64,000 bases of DNA from Bacteroidales bacterium. GTDB taxonomy: Bacteria > Bacteroidota > Bacteroidia > Bacteroidales > F082. How positions within the stretch are numbered: position 1 is the stretch's first letter; each line of letters starts with the position of its first letter. The notes beneath the pieces were generated by a model, which was given only the letters and a program-made list of their open reading frames with translations, was not told where the DNA came from and made no database searches. The translations under genes were made by a program, and so were the position numbers. Below, in pieces: positions 7,868-16,742 of this stretch. The DNA is taken from the NCBI GenBank assembly GCA_023229135.1, contig JALNZT010000021.1:7487-71486 (forward strand), written 5' to 3'.

Positions 7868-9808
7868 CTATTCGAATTTCACCGGCCCCGGAGCACCAGG
7901 GTTAAAGTCAAAGTATTCAAAATCTATTTCGTCAGAGAGATCTATGGACCAGTGCGAATCGCCGGCGGGCGCATGGGGATAAAACAAAAAGCGCAATTGA
8001 ATGGATGAAAACACTAAAAACTCGTTGCGCAGTCGGATGCCGGCCCCAAAAGCTGAAATAAATCTGTTTTTGAACACAGAACGACCTGGCCTGCCAATTA
8101 GCCCGGCTTCGGCAATAAAATAGGGCGTAAAATAAAATCCAATCCACCGCCAAGGCGTGTAGAGGATGAATTCAAGTTCAGCATTTATACGCTGAAAACC
8201 TTTAAAGTCATCCGTACTCAATCCTGTGATGCCATGAGTATTATTCAGGTAAAGGCTGTCATAAGTTACCCGGTTTATTCCCAAAGTGTATCTTAGTCCC
8301 GTAAAAATTCTGAAACCATAACGTCCGGTTTCATAAGCCCTTCCTAAATGGCTAATATTGGCTTCAAAAGCACCCTGTCGCATGTGCTGTTTATGGATAA
8401 AAGTGCCAAATTTGAGGTTGGCAATAAGGTATCCCAACCGATTGGTTCTAATGGCATAAATGCTACTAAATCCTAAATAGGGCATATTGTAAAATTCACT
8501 AAACATATAGCCGCTAGTAAAAGTGAGTCCTAAACCTACTGGTAATGTTTGTTTTAGTCCTTGTGCCAGTAGCTTTTCCGTTGAAATAAAATCCTGTGAT
8601 AGCAGACTTAAAGAAGCGTAAAAACTGCTTTGATTGCTCAGAAAAAGATTGGAGTCCAGGTTTATGAATGGCCGGTCAATATGATAGCGATTATAAATGG
8701 CTGCCGCCGGAAATATATAAGCCGGACGCATGGACAATCGCTTCTTTTTGTCTAGCTCAATTTGGTAGCCTGCCCAAACATTCGCATCAAAATAGGCCGT
8801 AGATTCTACGAAATCGCTGTTTGGTGTCATCCAATCCTGCAAGTCAGTATCATTATAACTCAACTCAATATTGCCTGCCAGCTGGTAGGCATTGGCCAGG
8901 TATTCGCGGCCAGCTTCCATACTTAGGTGAGTTTCGGATGATGACCGGCTATAGGCTGCCTTGGCTTGGATAAACGTTTTATTAAAGTTGCTGATTTTAA
9001 AATGCAAATCCGAGATATACACTTCGGGCTTTGTGTTTTTTTCGTTAGTAACGCTTAAGCCCAGCTCATTGCCAAAACCTAAAAAGTTAGAGTTGCGAAT
9101 CTTGAGGCTTTGTCTGTTGGCAGAGTGAAAAACCGGAAAAATTCCGTAAGCAATTTTATCTTGAACTACCAATAGCAGCTCAATGCTGTCGTTACTGACC
9201 TGCGTGGGATAAAAGCGGGCGTTTTCAATAAAACTCAGGTTGCGGATATAGCGCTCATTATCAGTTAAATTCCATGGATTTATGGTGTCTCCCTTTTTGA
9301 TATAAAGATTTTTCCGGATAACTTCCGGCTTGGTATATGTGTGAAAAAACTGAACAATTTCGGCCAGTTTATTAGCATACAAAGCAGAATCAATAAAACT
9401 AAACTCGCCTATTGGGGGCTGCTTGATGATAATGTCACTGATAATCAAACCCTTATATTCGTCCCATTTTTTGCTTTCATCAATAAGATCACCTTGAACG
9501 GTGTTGCTTGCAGGTGTTTGCCGAATTGCTAAATCGAGCAGTTCTGCGAGTATTCTGTTGCGATTAGCGCGATTGCTAAGGGTTTGATAAAAAACGGAAT
9601 CCTTGTTTAAGGGTAAAAATTTTTGACCAGGTTTGAGAATAATTATTGTATCGCTTTTTGTTCGGTAAACACTGTCGTTGATATAAAAAGCTGATTTCTT
9701 TTTCAAAAACACGGTATCCTGCGCTTTCACGGATGCATTTTGGAAATAAAACGCTAGCAAGATCAAAATCAGACCGAAATGTTTGTGATCAGAAAAAAAA
9801 CGACACAT
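7868..9808 (-). CDS. outer-membrane protein with POTRA region and surface-antigen-like barrel
   Basis: A 646-aa protein with an N-terminal signal sequence (hydrophobic stretch GLILILLAFYF, cleavage likely near SVKAQ). A POTRA-like region is near residues 110-220 (IIKQPPIGEF, then LYIKKGDTINPWNLTDNERYIRNLSFIENA). The remainder alternates hydrophobic and polar residues in beta-strand fashion to a terminal aromatic residue, as in BamA/TamA-type 16-stranded barrels. It is smaller than BamA and has at most two POTRAs, so it is more like a TamA or surface-antigen relative. Role in protein or lipid insertion is inferred from the family. A TAnnTTTG box lies upstream at 9915-9922. Confidence 0.72.
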   Translation of the reverse strand: MCRFFSDHKHFGLILILLAFYFQNASVKAQDTVFLKKKSAFYINDSVYRTKSDTIIILKPGQKFLPLNKDSVFYQTLSNRANRNRILAELLDLAIRQTPASNTVQGDLIDESKKWDEYKGLIISDIIIKQPPIGEFSFIDSALYANKLAEIVQFFHTYTKPEVIRKNLYIKKGDTINPWNLTDNERYIRNLSFIENARFYPTQVSNDSIELLLVVQDKIAYGIFPVFHSANRQSLKIRNSNFLGFGNELGLSVTNEKNTKPEVYISDLHFKISNFNKTFIQAKAAYSRSSSETHLSMEAGREYLANAYQLAGNIELSYNDTDLQDWMTPNSDFVESTAYFDANVWAGYQIELDKKKRLSMRPAYIFPAAAIYNRYHIDRPFINLDSNLFLSNQSSFYASLSLLSQDFISTEKLLAQGLKQTLPVGLGLTFTSGYMFSEFYNMPYLGFSSIYAIRTNRLGYLIANLKFGTFIHKQHMRQGAFEANISHLGRAYETGRYGFRIFTGLRYTLGINRVTYDSLYLNNTHGITGLSTDDFKGFQRINAELEFILYTPWRWIGFYFTPYFIAEAGLIGRPGRSVFKNRFISAFGAGIRLRNEFLVFSSIQLRFLFYPHAPAGDSHWSIDLSDEIDFEYFDFNPGAPGPVKFE

Positions 9809-9914
9809 ATATTAATCACATTTGGATGTTGAGCTTTTGCTAAAGCGTAATCTTTCGCTGCAATCTTACAATTTTCAAAGCCTACAAATAGCTGTTGACC
9901 ATAAATTTTATATG

Positions 9915-9922
9915 CAAATATA
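9915..9922 (-). promoter_or_regulatory. -7 element upstream of the outer-membrane protein gene
   Basis: TATATTTG on the minus strand, about 107 bases before the ATG at 9808. No clear -33 TTG at the expected distance. The rest of 9809-10023 is AT-rich with no other recognisable site. Confidence 0.4.
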
Positions 9923-10023
9923 CCAATTTAGGTGCTTTGACGGCAGTAAAAAAAGGGGTTCAGTAAGCAAAATCAAAATCAACAATTGATATCACTTTCT
10001 TCAAAACTTACGAACAGGGTAAC

Positions 10024-11148
10024 TCAGTTAATATGAAAGCCCTGACCGTTTAGCTCAGTTGCCCTGAAAAAATTGTATTTATCTTCGATCAAAGGGTAAT
10101 CCCAACAGCCCAAGCTATGATGAATGCTTCCGCCAAAGCCGACTTTAAATTTATACAATCCATACATCGGATGCGTAGGTTCGGGACGCGGAGCCACGCC
10201 AAACATATCATATTCTGTGCATCCTTTGGCTTTGCTAAATTTCATAGCTTCCCATTGTAAAGCATAGGTGGCCATGGTATTTCGATTTTTAGATGAGGAG
10301 GCACCATAAAGGTATGAGGCCCTTTTAGAGCTGATTATCAAAAACATAGCAGCCAAGGGAACGGTATTTTGTTCGGCCACCAAAAGAAAAACTTCAGCTG
10401 GTGAAAGTGTATCTGCTGCTCTTGTTGACAAAACGGTTTCGAAATAACTCATCTGGTCCACATAAATACCATTGCGTGTTGCCGTATCCTGATATAGTTT
10501 GTACCAGATAGGTAAGTTTTCGATGCCCATCATTTTCACTTCAACATTTTTACGACTTGCTAACTTTATATTGTAACGGGTTTTGGGTTTCATACTGCTG
10601 AGCAAGTCGTCAGGGCTTTTTCGAAGGTTTACAAAAACAGTATTGGATGGCAGAATGTTAGACTGCGCTTTTTCAAAATTCCAGTTAAGGGTATTGTAGT
10701 TAAACCTGAATTCCTGGGCTGAAAGTAAGGGTTCGCCAATCCAATGCCCTTGCTCATCAAAATTGCTTTTATCCTTTGCCCAGTAGGATTCCCAGTGCAG
10801 GTCGTAACGGATCATAATGCAGCCAATAGGAAGTTGGGAACGTAAAGATTCTGAAAGCTCTTCCAAAAAAGAACCCTGAAGCTCTTCATCTGGCTCAATT
10901 TCAGGACCATAAGGTACATAAGCGATAGAGTGATATTGATTTATTTGCTGAATGATGACCAAAAGGTCAGAAACAAGGTTCTTATCTTGTTCCGAATTCC
11001 GAAAAAGAGAGGAAGCTTTTGTGGAGTAATTTACGGCAATTGTTTTGTAACCTAAGTGTTGTTTCACAGAAGACCAATAAGCCGACTGTTGAACTATTGA
11101 AGTTTCGTAAAGCTCTTCGTTATCTTTTCGAAATAAGTCTGTGATCAT
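10024..11148 (-). CDS. FemAB-family aminoacyltransferase-like protein
   Basis: A 374-aa cytoplasmic protein of the FemABX / lipid II peptidyl-bridge ligase superfamily, which has two GNAT-like folds. Characteristic stretches are QSAYWSSVKQHLG near the N-terminus, KPKTRYNIKLASRKNV in the middle and GCTEYDMFGVAPRPE followed by LYKFKVGFGG near the end. In Gram-positives these enzymes add amino acids from tRNA to lipid II; in Bacteroidota the substrate is generally unknown and bridge synthesis should not be assumed. It stands alone between a hairpin after the phosphohexomutase gene and the outer-membrane protein gene. Confidence 0.8.
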   Translation of the reverse strand: MITDLFRKDNEELYETSIVQQSAYWSSVKQHLGYKTIAVNYSTKASSLFRNSEQDKNLVSDLLVIIQQINQYHSIAYVPYGPEIEPDEELQGSFLEELSESLRSQLPIGCIMIRYDLHWESYWAKDKSNFDEQGHWIGEPLLSAQEFRFNYNTLNWNFEKAQSNILPSNTVFVNLRKSPDDLLSSMKPKTRYNIKLASRKNVEVKMMGIENLPIWYKLYQDTATRNGIYVDQMSYFETVLSTRAADTLSPAEVFLLVAEQNTVPLAAMFLIISSKRASYLYGASSSKNRNTMATYALQWEAMKFSKAKGCTEYDMFGVAPRPEPTHPMYGLYKFKVGFGGSIHHSLGCWDYPLIEDKYNFFRATELNGQGFHIN

Positions 11149-11260
11149 GTTTATATGCTTAAAAATTGCGGCAAAATTAATAAGTATTATACTGATATAA
11201 AACTTATTAGCTAAGTTTATTTGTAATACTACTTTATACTTTCATCCCTTTAGAAACAAC

Positions 11261-11301
11261 TCAGCACTGTTTCTGACTACAAGTGCCAGTAACAGTGCTG
11301 A
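11261..11301 (-). terminator. hairpin downstream of the nucleotide-sugar operon
   Basis: Perfect 11-bp inverted repeat, TCAGCACTGTT (11261-11271) and AACAGTGCTGA (11291-11301), 19-nt loop, just after the stop of the last operon gene. On the minus strand the tail is only GTTGTTTC, so termination is plausible but the U-tract is weak. Confidence 0.5.
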
Positions 11302-11327
11302 TTCATGGATATTACGTTTTAAGTCCC

Positions 11328-13067
11328 TCAGGCAATCTCAAGTGAGGCTTTTATGGCTTCAATTTTTTTGTCAAGATGTTTATCGGTTTCTTCAAATTGT
11401 GCAACCTGATCTAAAATGCCTTTTACCCCAAAATAGAACTTTATTTTAGGTTCAGTCCCTGAAGGCCTCACGCTGATTTTTGAGCCGTCTTCCAAAAGAA
11501 ATTGCAAGACATCAGATTTTGGCAGATCGATTGCTGTCTGTTCACCGGTTTTAAGGTTACGAATCGTGCTATTTTTATAGTCTTTAATCTGCACCAGCTC
11601 AATGCCTCCAATAAGTTTTGGTGTGTTATTGCGAAACTTATCCATCATCGCTTTGATGGCTTGGGCACCTTCTTTTCCTTTTTTGGTAACCGAAAGCAAG
11701 TTCTCTTTATAAAAACCAAACTCTACATAAAGATCTTTCAGCAGGCTAAACATACTTTTGCCCTGATCGGCAGCCCAGGCAGCCGTTTCGGCAAGCATAG
11801 CGCACGAACTTACAGCATCTTTGTCGCGCACAAAATCGCCAACAAGATAGCCGTAGCTTTCTTCGCCGCCACCAATAAAGGTTTTTTTGCCTTCATACTT
11901 TTTGATGATGTTGGCGATATATTTGAAACCTGTCAGCACATCAAATTTTTCAACTTTAAACTTGTCTGCAATATCAAAAAGTAATTCAGAAGTGACGATG
12001 GTTTTTACAATATATTCGTTGCCAGTTAGTTTGTTGTTTTCATCCCATTTGGTGAGCAGATAATAAATTAACAAACTGGCAGCCTGATTGCCATTGAGCA
12101 ACACAAACTCATTTTTATCATCACGCACGGCAATTCCAACGCGGTCGGCATCCGGATCAGTGGCCATAACAAGTTGCGCATCAACTTCATAAGCGCGCTC
12201 AATAGCCATTTTCAGGGCAGCGGGTTCTTCCGGATTGGGGGAGTGAACCGTCGGGAAGTTGCCATCAACCTCATCTTGTGCCGGCACATTATAAACGGCT
12301 TCAAAGCCAAAAGCGGAAAGTGCTTTGGGCACAAGTTCGACCCCAGTTCCATGAATTGGCGTATAAACTATCCGGAAATCTTTCTGACGTTTAATAGTTT
12401 CCGGTGAAAGGCTCAATGCTTTTACGCGCGAGAGGTATTTGGCATCAATTGCTGCACCGATATTTTCAATAAGCTCATTTTTCGCTTCAAATTTCACTTC
12501 ATCAAGGCTGCTGATTTTTTCTACTTCGGCAATCACATTTTTGTCATGTGGCGCAATCAGCTGGCCACCATCATCCCAATAAGCTTTGTATCCATTGTAT
12601 TCTTTGGGGTTGTGCGAGGCAGTAATCATCACACCGCTCTGGCAGTTCAGTTCGCGTATGGCAAACGATAGCTCGGGAGTAGGGCGTAGGCTTTCAAAAA
12701 GATAAACGCGAATATCGTTTGCCGACATTACTTCGGCGGTGATACGTGCAAAATAAGGGCTATTATTGCGGCAATCGTGCGCCACTGCCATTGATAATTC
12801 CTTTCCCGGAAACATCTTTTTCATATAATTGGCCAGGCCTTGAGTGGCTTTGGCAACCGTATATTTATTCATGCGGTTGGTGCCAACGCCCATAATTCCT
12901 CTAAGGCCACCGGTGCCAAACTCCAGGCTGCGGTAAAAACTTTCTTCCAGCTCTTTTGGGTTGCTGTCAATAAGATTTTTCACGGCATTGCGGGTTTCCT
13001 GATCGTAAGGAGGCTTGAGCCATTCGTTGGCCTTGGCCAAAAGTTGGGGATCAATTTGAGCTTTCAT
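11328..13067 (-). CDS. alpha-D-phosphohexomutase (phosphoglucomutase/phosphomannomutase type)
   Basis: Interconverts hexose 6- and 1-phosphates, supplying glucose 1-phosphate for UDP-glucose or mannose 1-phosphate for GDP-mannose. At 579 aa it matches the long PgcA-like Bacteroidota mutases. The active-site phosphoserine loop is ITASHNPKEYNGYK near residue 147, the metal-binding loop is ATDPDADRVG near 302, the sugar-binding loop is GGGEESYG, and the phosphate-binding loop near the C-terminus is RPSGTEPKIKFY. It overlaps the upstream GxxExxY gene by 4 bases and ends the nucleotide-sugar operon, in keeping with a supply role. Confidence 0.92.
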   Translation of the reverse strand: MKAQIDPQLLAKANEWLKPPYDQETRNAVKNLIDSNPKELEESFYRSLEFGTGGLRGIMGVGTNRMNKYTVAKATQGLANYMKKMFPGKELSMAVAHDCRNNSPYFARITAEVMSANDIRVYLFESLRPTPELSFAIRELNCQSGVMITASHNPKEYNGYKAYWDDGGQLIAPHDKNVIAEVEKISSLDEVKFEAKNELIENIGAAIDAKYLSRVKALSLSPETIKRQKDFRIVYTPIHGTGVELVPKALSAFGFEAVYNVPAQDEVDGNFPTVHSPNPEEPAALKMAIERAYEVDAQLVMATDPDADRVGIAVRDDKNEFVLLNGNQAASLLIYYLLTKWDENNKLTGNEYIVKTIVTSELLFDIADKFKVEKFDVLTGFKYIANIIKKYEGKKTFIGGGEESYGYLVGDFVRDKDAVSSCAMLAETAAWAADQGKSMFSLLKDLYVEFGFYKENLLSVTKKGKEGAQAIKAMMDKFRNNTPKLIGGIELVQIKDYKNSTIRNLKTGEQTAIDLPKSDVLQFLLEDGSKISVRPSGTEPKIKFYFGVKGILDQVAQFEETDKHLDKKIEAIKASLEIA

Positions 13068-13459
13068 ATTTTTCTTTTTGTAGGGTTCGGTATTTTTTTT
13101 AATCCGTCAATAAGTTGTTGTTGGCTGATGTTGAGGTTTATACCCATCTGAAAATCGGAAAACCGCAATATCGTCAGCATATTTTCTGCTTCTAATTCTT
13201 CTTCTTTTTCTTTGGTTAACACAAGAGGAATGAGGTCTTCTACGACGAAATCAAGTTCTAAAACCTGTTCTATTTTGAAGCCTTTATAGTGGATATTTAC
13301 TTTTGGATCAAGGCGATAGCGCATGCCCCTGAGTCGAAACTCATGTGCCAGACATGCTTTAAATATATTTTCGGAGACTCCATTTCCGCAGACTTCGTGT
13401 ACTTCTTTCGCGGCATCATATATTTGCATGGCAAGACGGTTAATCCTGCTTTTATCCAT
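13064..13459 (-). CDS. GxxExxY-family protein within the nucleotide-sugar operon
   Basis: A 131-aa protein. The family signature is seen as GVSENIF at residues 27-33 (the Tyr replaced by Phe), followed by the conserved AHEFRLRGM and a YKGFKIEQVLELDFVVED core. In most members the core continues into an E-L-K motif reminiscent of PD-(D/E)xK nucleases; here it reads PLVLTKEK, so the acidic-x-lysine pair is missing and catalysis is doubtful. GxxExxY genes are often found as extra genes inside sugar operons and even in rRNA intervening sequences. It overlaps both neighbours (8 bases with rfbD-like, 4 with the mutase), so it is fully embedded in the transcript. Function unknown. Confidence 0.82.
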   Translation of the reverse strand: MDKSRINRLAMQIYDAAKEVHEVCGNGVSENIFKACLAHEFRLRGMRYRLDPKVNIHYKGFKIEQVLELDFVVEDLIPLVLTKEKEEELEAENMLTILRFSDFQMGINLNISQQQLIDGLKKIPNPTKRKI

Positions 13460-14312
13460 TAATTTCCTCCAAACATTTTATCAGGCTATTACGCCAATAT
13501 GGAATCTGAATTCCTAAGTGATTTTTGATTTTTGTTTTGTTAAGTACGCTATAAAATGGACGTTTTGTTTTCACCGGATAATCTTTCGATTCTATCGGAA
13601 GAACCTTACAATCAATCTTTTCCAGCTCCATGATGGTCTGTGCGAAATCGTACCAGCTTATTGCTCCTTCATTGCTGAAATGATAAATCTGCTTGTGATT
13701 GGCTGCTTTTTCACTTTCCACGATAAGCAAAATTGTAGCCGCCAAATCAAAGGCATAAGTAGGCGTACCCACTTGATCTGCAACCACATTCAGGCTTTCT
13801 TTCTCTTTGCCCAGGCGTATCATCGTTTTCACGAAGTTACCACCAAATTCGCTATAAAGCCAGGAGGTTCTTACAATTACATAGTTGGCGCCACTGTTCA
13901 GTATTGCCTGCTCTCCGTCAGCTTTACTTTTGGCGTAGGCTGAGGCTGGCGAAATGGGATCGTCTTCCTGATAAGGTTTGTAATTTAACCCATCAAAAAC
14001 GTAATCTGTGGAGATATGAATCAACAATGCATTGGTTTCGCGACAGGCCGAAGCCAGAATTTGAGGTGCGGTAGCATTGAGTAAGTAGGCCATCTGCTGA
14101 TCGTCCTCAGCCTTGTCAACGGCGGTGTATGCCGCGCAATTTATACAAACATCAATATTCTGACTATTGAGGTAGTGTTTTACCTGAGTGGTTTTTGTGA
14201 TGTCAAGCTCTTCAACATCAGTAAAATACCAGTCATGTACGCGGTCTGTTTCGGCTATTTTTTGCAAGGAGCGACCGAGCTGGCCATTGCTTCCGGTGAC
14301 TAAAATGCGCAT
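13452..14312 (-). CDS. rfbD: dTDP-4-dehydrorhamnose reductase-like (RfbD/RmlD family)
   Basis: NAD(P)H-dependent short-chain dehydrogenase of 286 aa. The Rossmann motif GSNGQLGRSL is at residues 7-16; the catalytic triad parts are HISTDYVFDG and, 20-odd residues on, SAYAKSKADGE (YxxxK). In the rhamnose pathway RfbD makes the last reduction to dTDP-L-rhamnose, but rfbA, rfbB and rfbC are not in this window, so the partner genes are elsewhere or the substrate differs. It shares a base with the uxs stop (TAATG), indicating translational coupling. Confidence 0.88.
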   Translation of the reverse strand: MRILVTGSNGQLGRSLQKIAETDRVHDWYFTDVEELDITKTTQVKHYLNSQNIDVCINCAAYTAVDKAEDDQQMAYLLNATAPQILASACRETNALLIHISTDYVFDGLNYKPYQEDDPISPASAYAKSKADGEQAILNSGANYVIVRTSWLYSEFGGNFVKTMIRLGKEKESLNVVADQVGTPTYAFDLAATILLIVESEKAANHKQIYHFSNEGAISWYDFAQTIMELEKIDCKVLPIESKDYPVKTKRPFYSVLNKTKIKNHLGIQIPYWRNSLIKCLEEING

Positions 14313-15244
14313 TATATTATGGTTCTAAAGTAAGAAATCGTTTTTTTGAGTCCTTCGTCAAGTCCTATTGCAGGCTCCCAGTCGAGCACTTTTTTTGCCA
14401 GTGAAATATCTGGTTTGCGCTGCATTGGGTCGTCGGCAGGAAGCGGCATAAAAACAATTTTTGATTTACTGGCTGTTTGCTCAATAATTTTTTGAGCCAG
14501 TTCGAGCATCGTGAACTCTCCCGGATTTCCAATATTTACAGGTCCTGTGAATTCGTCTGGTGTAGCCATCAGCCGGAGCATACCTTCGACAAGGTCGTCA
14601 ACATACTGGAAACTACGTGTTTGCATTCCGTCTCCATAAATTGTGATATCTTTTCCTTGTAAGGCTTGCACGATAAAATTGGAAACAACGCGGCCATCAT
14701 TGGGGTGCATCCGCGGGCCATAGGTATTGAAAATGCGGATAATTTTTATCCGTACATCATTTTGCTGGTGGTAATTCACAAAAAGTGTTTCGGCACAACG
14801 TTTTCCTTCGTCGTAGCAGGCACGCGGGCCAATGGGATTTACGTGTCCCCAGTAGGATTCCGTTTGTGGATGCTGTTCCGGATCGCCATAGACTTCGCTG
14901 GTTGAAGCTTGTAAAATCTTGGCTTTAACCCTTTTGGCAAGGCCCAACATATTGATAGCGCCCATCACAGATGTTTTCACGGTTTTTATGGGGTTATATT
15001 GGTAGTGAACCGGCGAGGCAGGGCAGGCGAGGTTGTAAATCTCGTCAACTTCAACCATAAATGGAGCTGTTACATCGTGTCTAACCAATTCAAAATAAGG
15101 ATGATCCATCAGGTGAACGACATTGCTTTTTTGTCCGGTAAAGTAATTGTCCAGACAAATCACTTCATTGCCTTCATTGAGCAGGCGCTCACAAAGATGT
15201 GAACCTAAAAATCCGGCACCGCCGGTGACGAGGATACTTTTCAT
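14312..15244 (-). CDS. uxs: UDP-glucuronate decarboxylase (UDP-xylose synthase)
   Basis: Extended short-chain dehydrogenase of 310 aa converting UDP-glucuronate to UDP-xylose. The NAD-binding motif is GGAGFLGSHLCERLL near residue 8; the catalytic region contains ASTSEVYGDPE and, further on, the YxxxK of ACYDEGKRCAE, both diagnostic of UXS over other epimerases; RPDISLAKK-type signature appears as KPDISLAKKVLDWEP at the C-terminus. It takes the product of the adjacent ugd, so UDP-glucose to UDP-glucuronate to UDP-xylose is encoded by neighbours. Confidence 0.93.
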   Translation of the reverse strand: MKSILVTGGAGFLGSHLCERLLNEGNEVICLDNYFTGQKSNVVHLMDHPYFELVRHDVTAPFMVEVDEIYNLACPASPVHYQYNPIKTVKTSVMGAINMLGLAKRVKAKILQASTSEVYGDPEQHPQTESYWGHVNPIGPRACYDEGKRCAETLFVNYHQQNDVRIKIIRIFNTYGPRMHPNDGRVVSNFIVQALQGKDITIYGDGMQTRSFQYVDDLVEGMLRLMATPDEFTGPVNIGNPGEFTMLELAQKIIEQTASKSKIVFMPLPADDPMQRKPDISLAKKVLDWEPAIGLDEGLKKTISYFRTII

Positions 15245-15263
15245 ATGTTGGTGGTTTTGTTAA

Positions 15264-15304
15264 CAAAGCCTGCAAACACATTATTTTTATGTTTACAGGC
15301 TTTG
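15264..15304 (-). terminator. hairpin between ugd and uxs
   Basis: CAAAGCCTG (15264-15272) pairs with CAGGCTTTG (15296-15304), extended inside by AAACA/TGTTT with one mismatch each side. On the minus strand it is followed by TTAACAAAACC, so it may act as a partial terminator or processing site that lowers expression of the genes after ugd. Confidence 0.45.
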
Positions 15305-15322
15305 AAAAAAGTAAAGTGTGGA

Positions 15323-16648
15323 TTAATTAAAAGTTTTTATACCGATACCGAAATAGTCAAAACCTATGGTCTTCATTTCTTTTGCGTCGTAAATATTTCT
15401 TCCATCGAAGATGGCGGCCTGTTTCAATAATTTTTTGATGACCCTGAAATTCGGGAATTTAAACTCGGACCATTCTGTTACGATAATCAGTGCATCGGCA
15501 TCGATTAGAGCGTCGTATTGATCTTTTGAAAATTCAATTTTATCATTGAAAATACGCTCAGCTTCTTCCATTGCTACCGGGTCATACGCTTTTACTTTGG
15601 CACCGGCTTCCAATAGTTTGGCGATAATAACAAGTGAAGGTGCTTCGCGCATATCATCGGTATTTGGCTTGAACGATAGTCCCCAAATCGCGATGGTTTT
15701 GCCTTTTAGATCGTAATTATAATACGTGTTGAGCTTGTTGAACATGATCGATTTTTGGTCATCATTCACATCTTCAACAGCTTGTAACACGCGTAAGTTG
15801 TAATTGTATGTTTTAGCAGTTTTGATCAGGGCTTTCACGTCTTTCGGGAAGCATGATCCGCCATAGCCTGTTCCGGGATAAATAAAATATTTGCCGATTC
15901 TACGGTCTGAGCCGATTCCTCTGCGTACCATATTAACGTCGGCACCTACAATTTCGCAGAGGTTTGCCACGTCATTCATAAAGCTGATTTTGGTGGCCAG
16001 CATGGCGTTAGCGGCATATTTTGTCATTTCCGCAGAGGTGATATCCATGAAAATCACGGGATGGCCGTTCATTGTAAAAGGCTTGTAAAGCTTTTCCATG
16101 ATTTCTTTGGCGCGGTCGGAATCTACGCCAACAACAATTCTGTCGGGTTTCAAAAAGTCATCAACTGCTGCACCTTCTTTCAGAAACTCCGGGTTAGAAG
16201 CTACGTCAAAAGGAATATTTACGCCTCTTTTATCCAATTCTTCCTGAATGGCTTTGCGCACTTTTTCTGCTGTGCCAACGGGTACTGTACTTTTGGTAAC
16301 GATTAGCATATAATCTTCCATGTTTTGGCCAACCTCTCGAGCCACGTCAAGCACATATTTCAGGTCAGCGCTGCCATCCTCATCGGGAGGTGTACCAACA
16401 GCACTAAATATTACATCGCAGCCTTTTAAAGTGGAAGCGAGATCGGTTGTGAAGAATAAACGTTTTTTAGCCACATTGCGTTCAACCATTTCTTCGAGAC
16501 CCGGCTCATAAATTGGAATAATTCCATTATTCAGCTTGTCAACTTTGTTCTTGTCAATGTCAACACAATGAACATCAATGCCTACCTCAGAAAAACAGGT
16601 TCCTGTGACCAATCCAACATAACCGGTTCCTACTATCGAAATTTTCAT
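15323..16648 (-). CDS. ugd: UDP-glucose 6-dehydrogenase
   Basis: Oxidises UDP-glucose to UDP-glucuronate with two NAD+. At 441 aa it has the usual length. The N-terminal NAD motif is GTGYVGLVTGTCFSE at residues 7-21, the substrate-binding part contains NPEFLKEGAAV, and the catalytic cysteine lies in GYGGSCFPKDVKAL; the C-terminal domain contains WGLSFKPNTDDMREAPS. It is the first gene of the sugar operon and has a TAnnTTTG box 67 bases upstream. The product feeds uxs directly. Confidence 0.95.
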   Translation of the reverse strand: MKISIVGTGYVGLVTGTCFSEVGIDVHCVDIDKNKVDKLNNGIIPIYEPGLEEMVERNVAKKRLFFTTDLASTLKGCDVIFSAVGTPPDEDGSADLKYVLDVAREVGQNMEDYMLIVTKSTVPVGTAEKVRKAIQEELDKRGVNIPFDVASNPEFLKEGAAVDDFLKPDRIVVGVDSDRAKEIMEKLYKPFTMNGHPVIFMDITSAEMTKYAANAMLATKISFMNDVANLCEIVGADVNMVRRGIGSDRRIGKYFIYPGTGYGGSCFPKDVKALIKTAKTYNYNLRVLQAVEDVNDDQKSIMFNKLNTYYNYDLKGKTIAIWGLSFKPNTDDMREAPSLVIIAKLLEAGAKVKAYDPVAMEEAERIFNDKIEFSKDQYDALIDADALIIVTEWSEFKFPNFRVIKKLLKQAAIFDGRNIYDAKEMKTIGFDYFGIGIKTFN

Positions 16649-16714
16649 AAATCAGTTTGTTAATTAAGGATAAAGTTTACCTTTAGCAAAGGAATAAAAA
16701 AAATGATTAGCAAT

Positions 16715-16722
16715 CAAATTTA
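16715..16722 (-). promoter_or_regulatory. -7 element upstream of ugd
   Basis: TAAATTTG on the minus strand in the 94-base gap between ugd and the DUF3078 gene. No matching -33 box was found, so this is a candidate only. Confidence 0.4.
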
Positions 16723-16742
16723 TTATCTGTGAAACCGGGGCG

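Noticed and set aside
11502..11984. 160-codon frame opposite the phosphohexomutase gene
   Set aside because: Antisense shadow with no recognisable domain.
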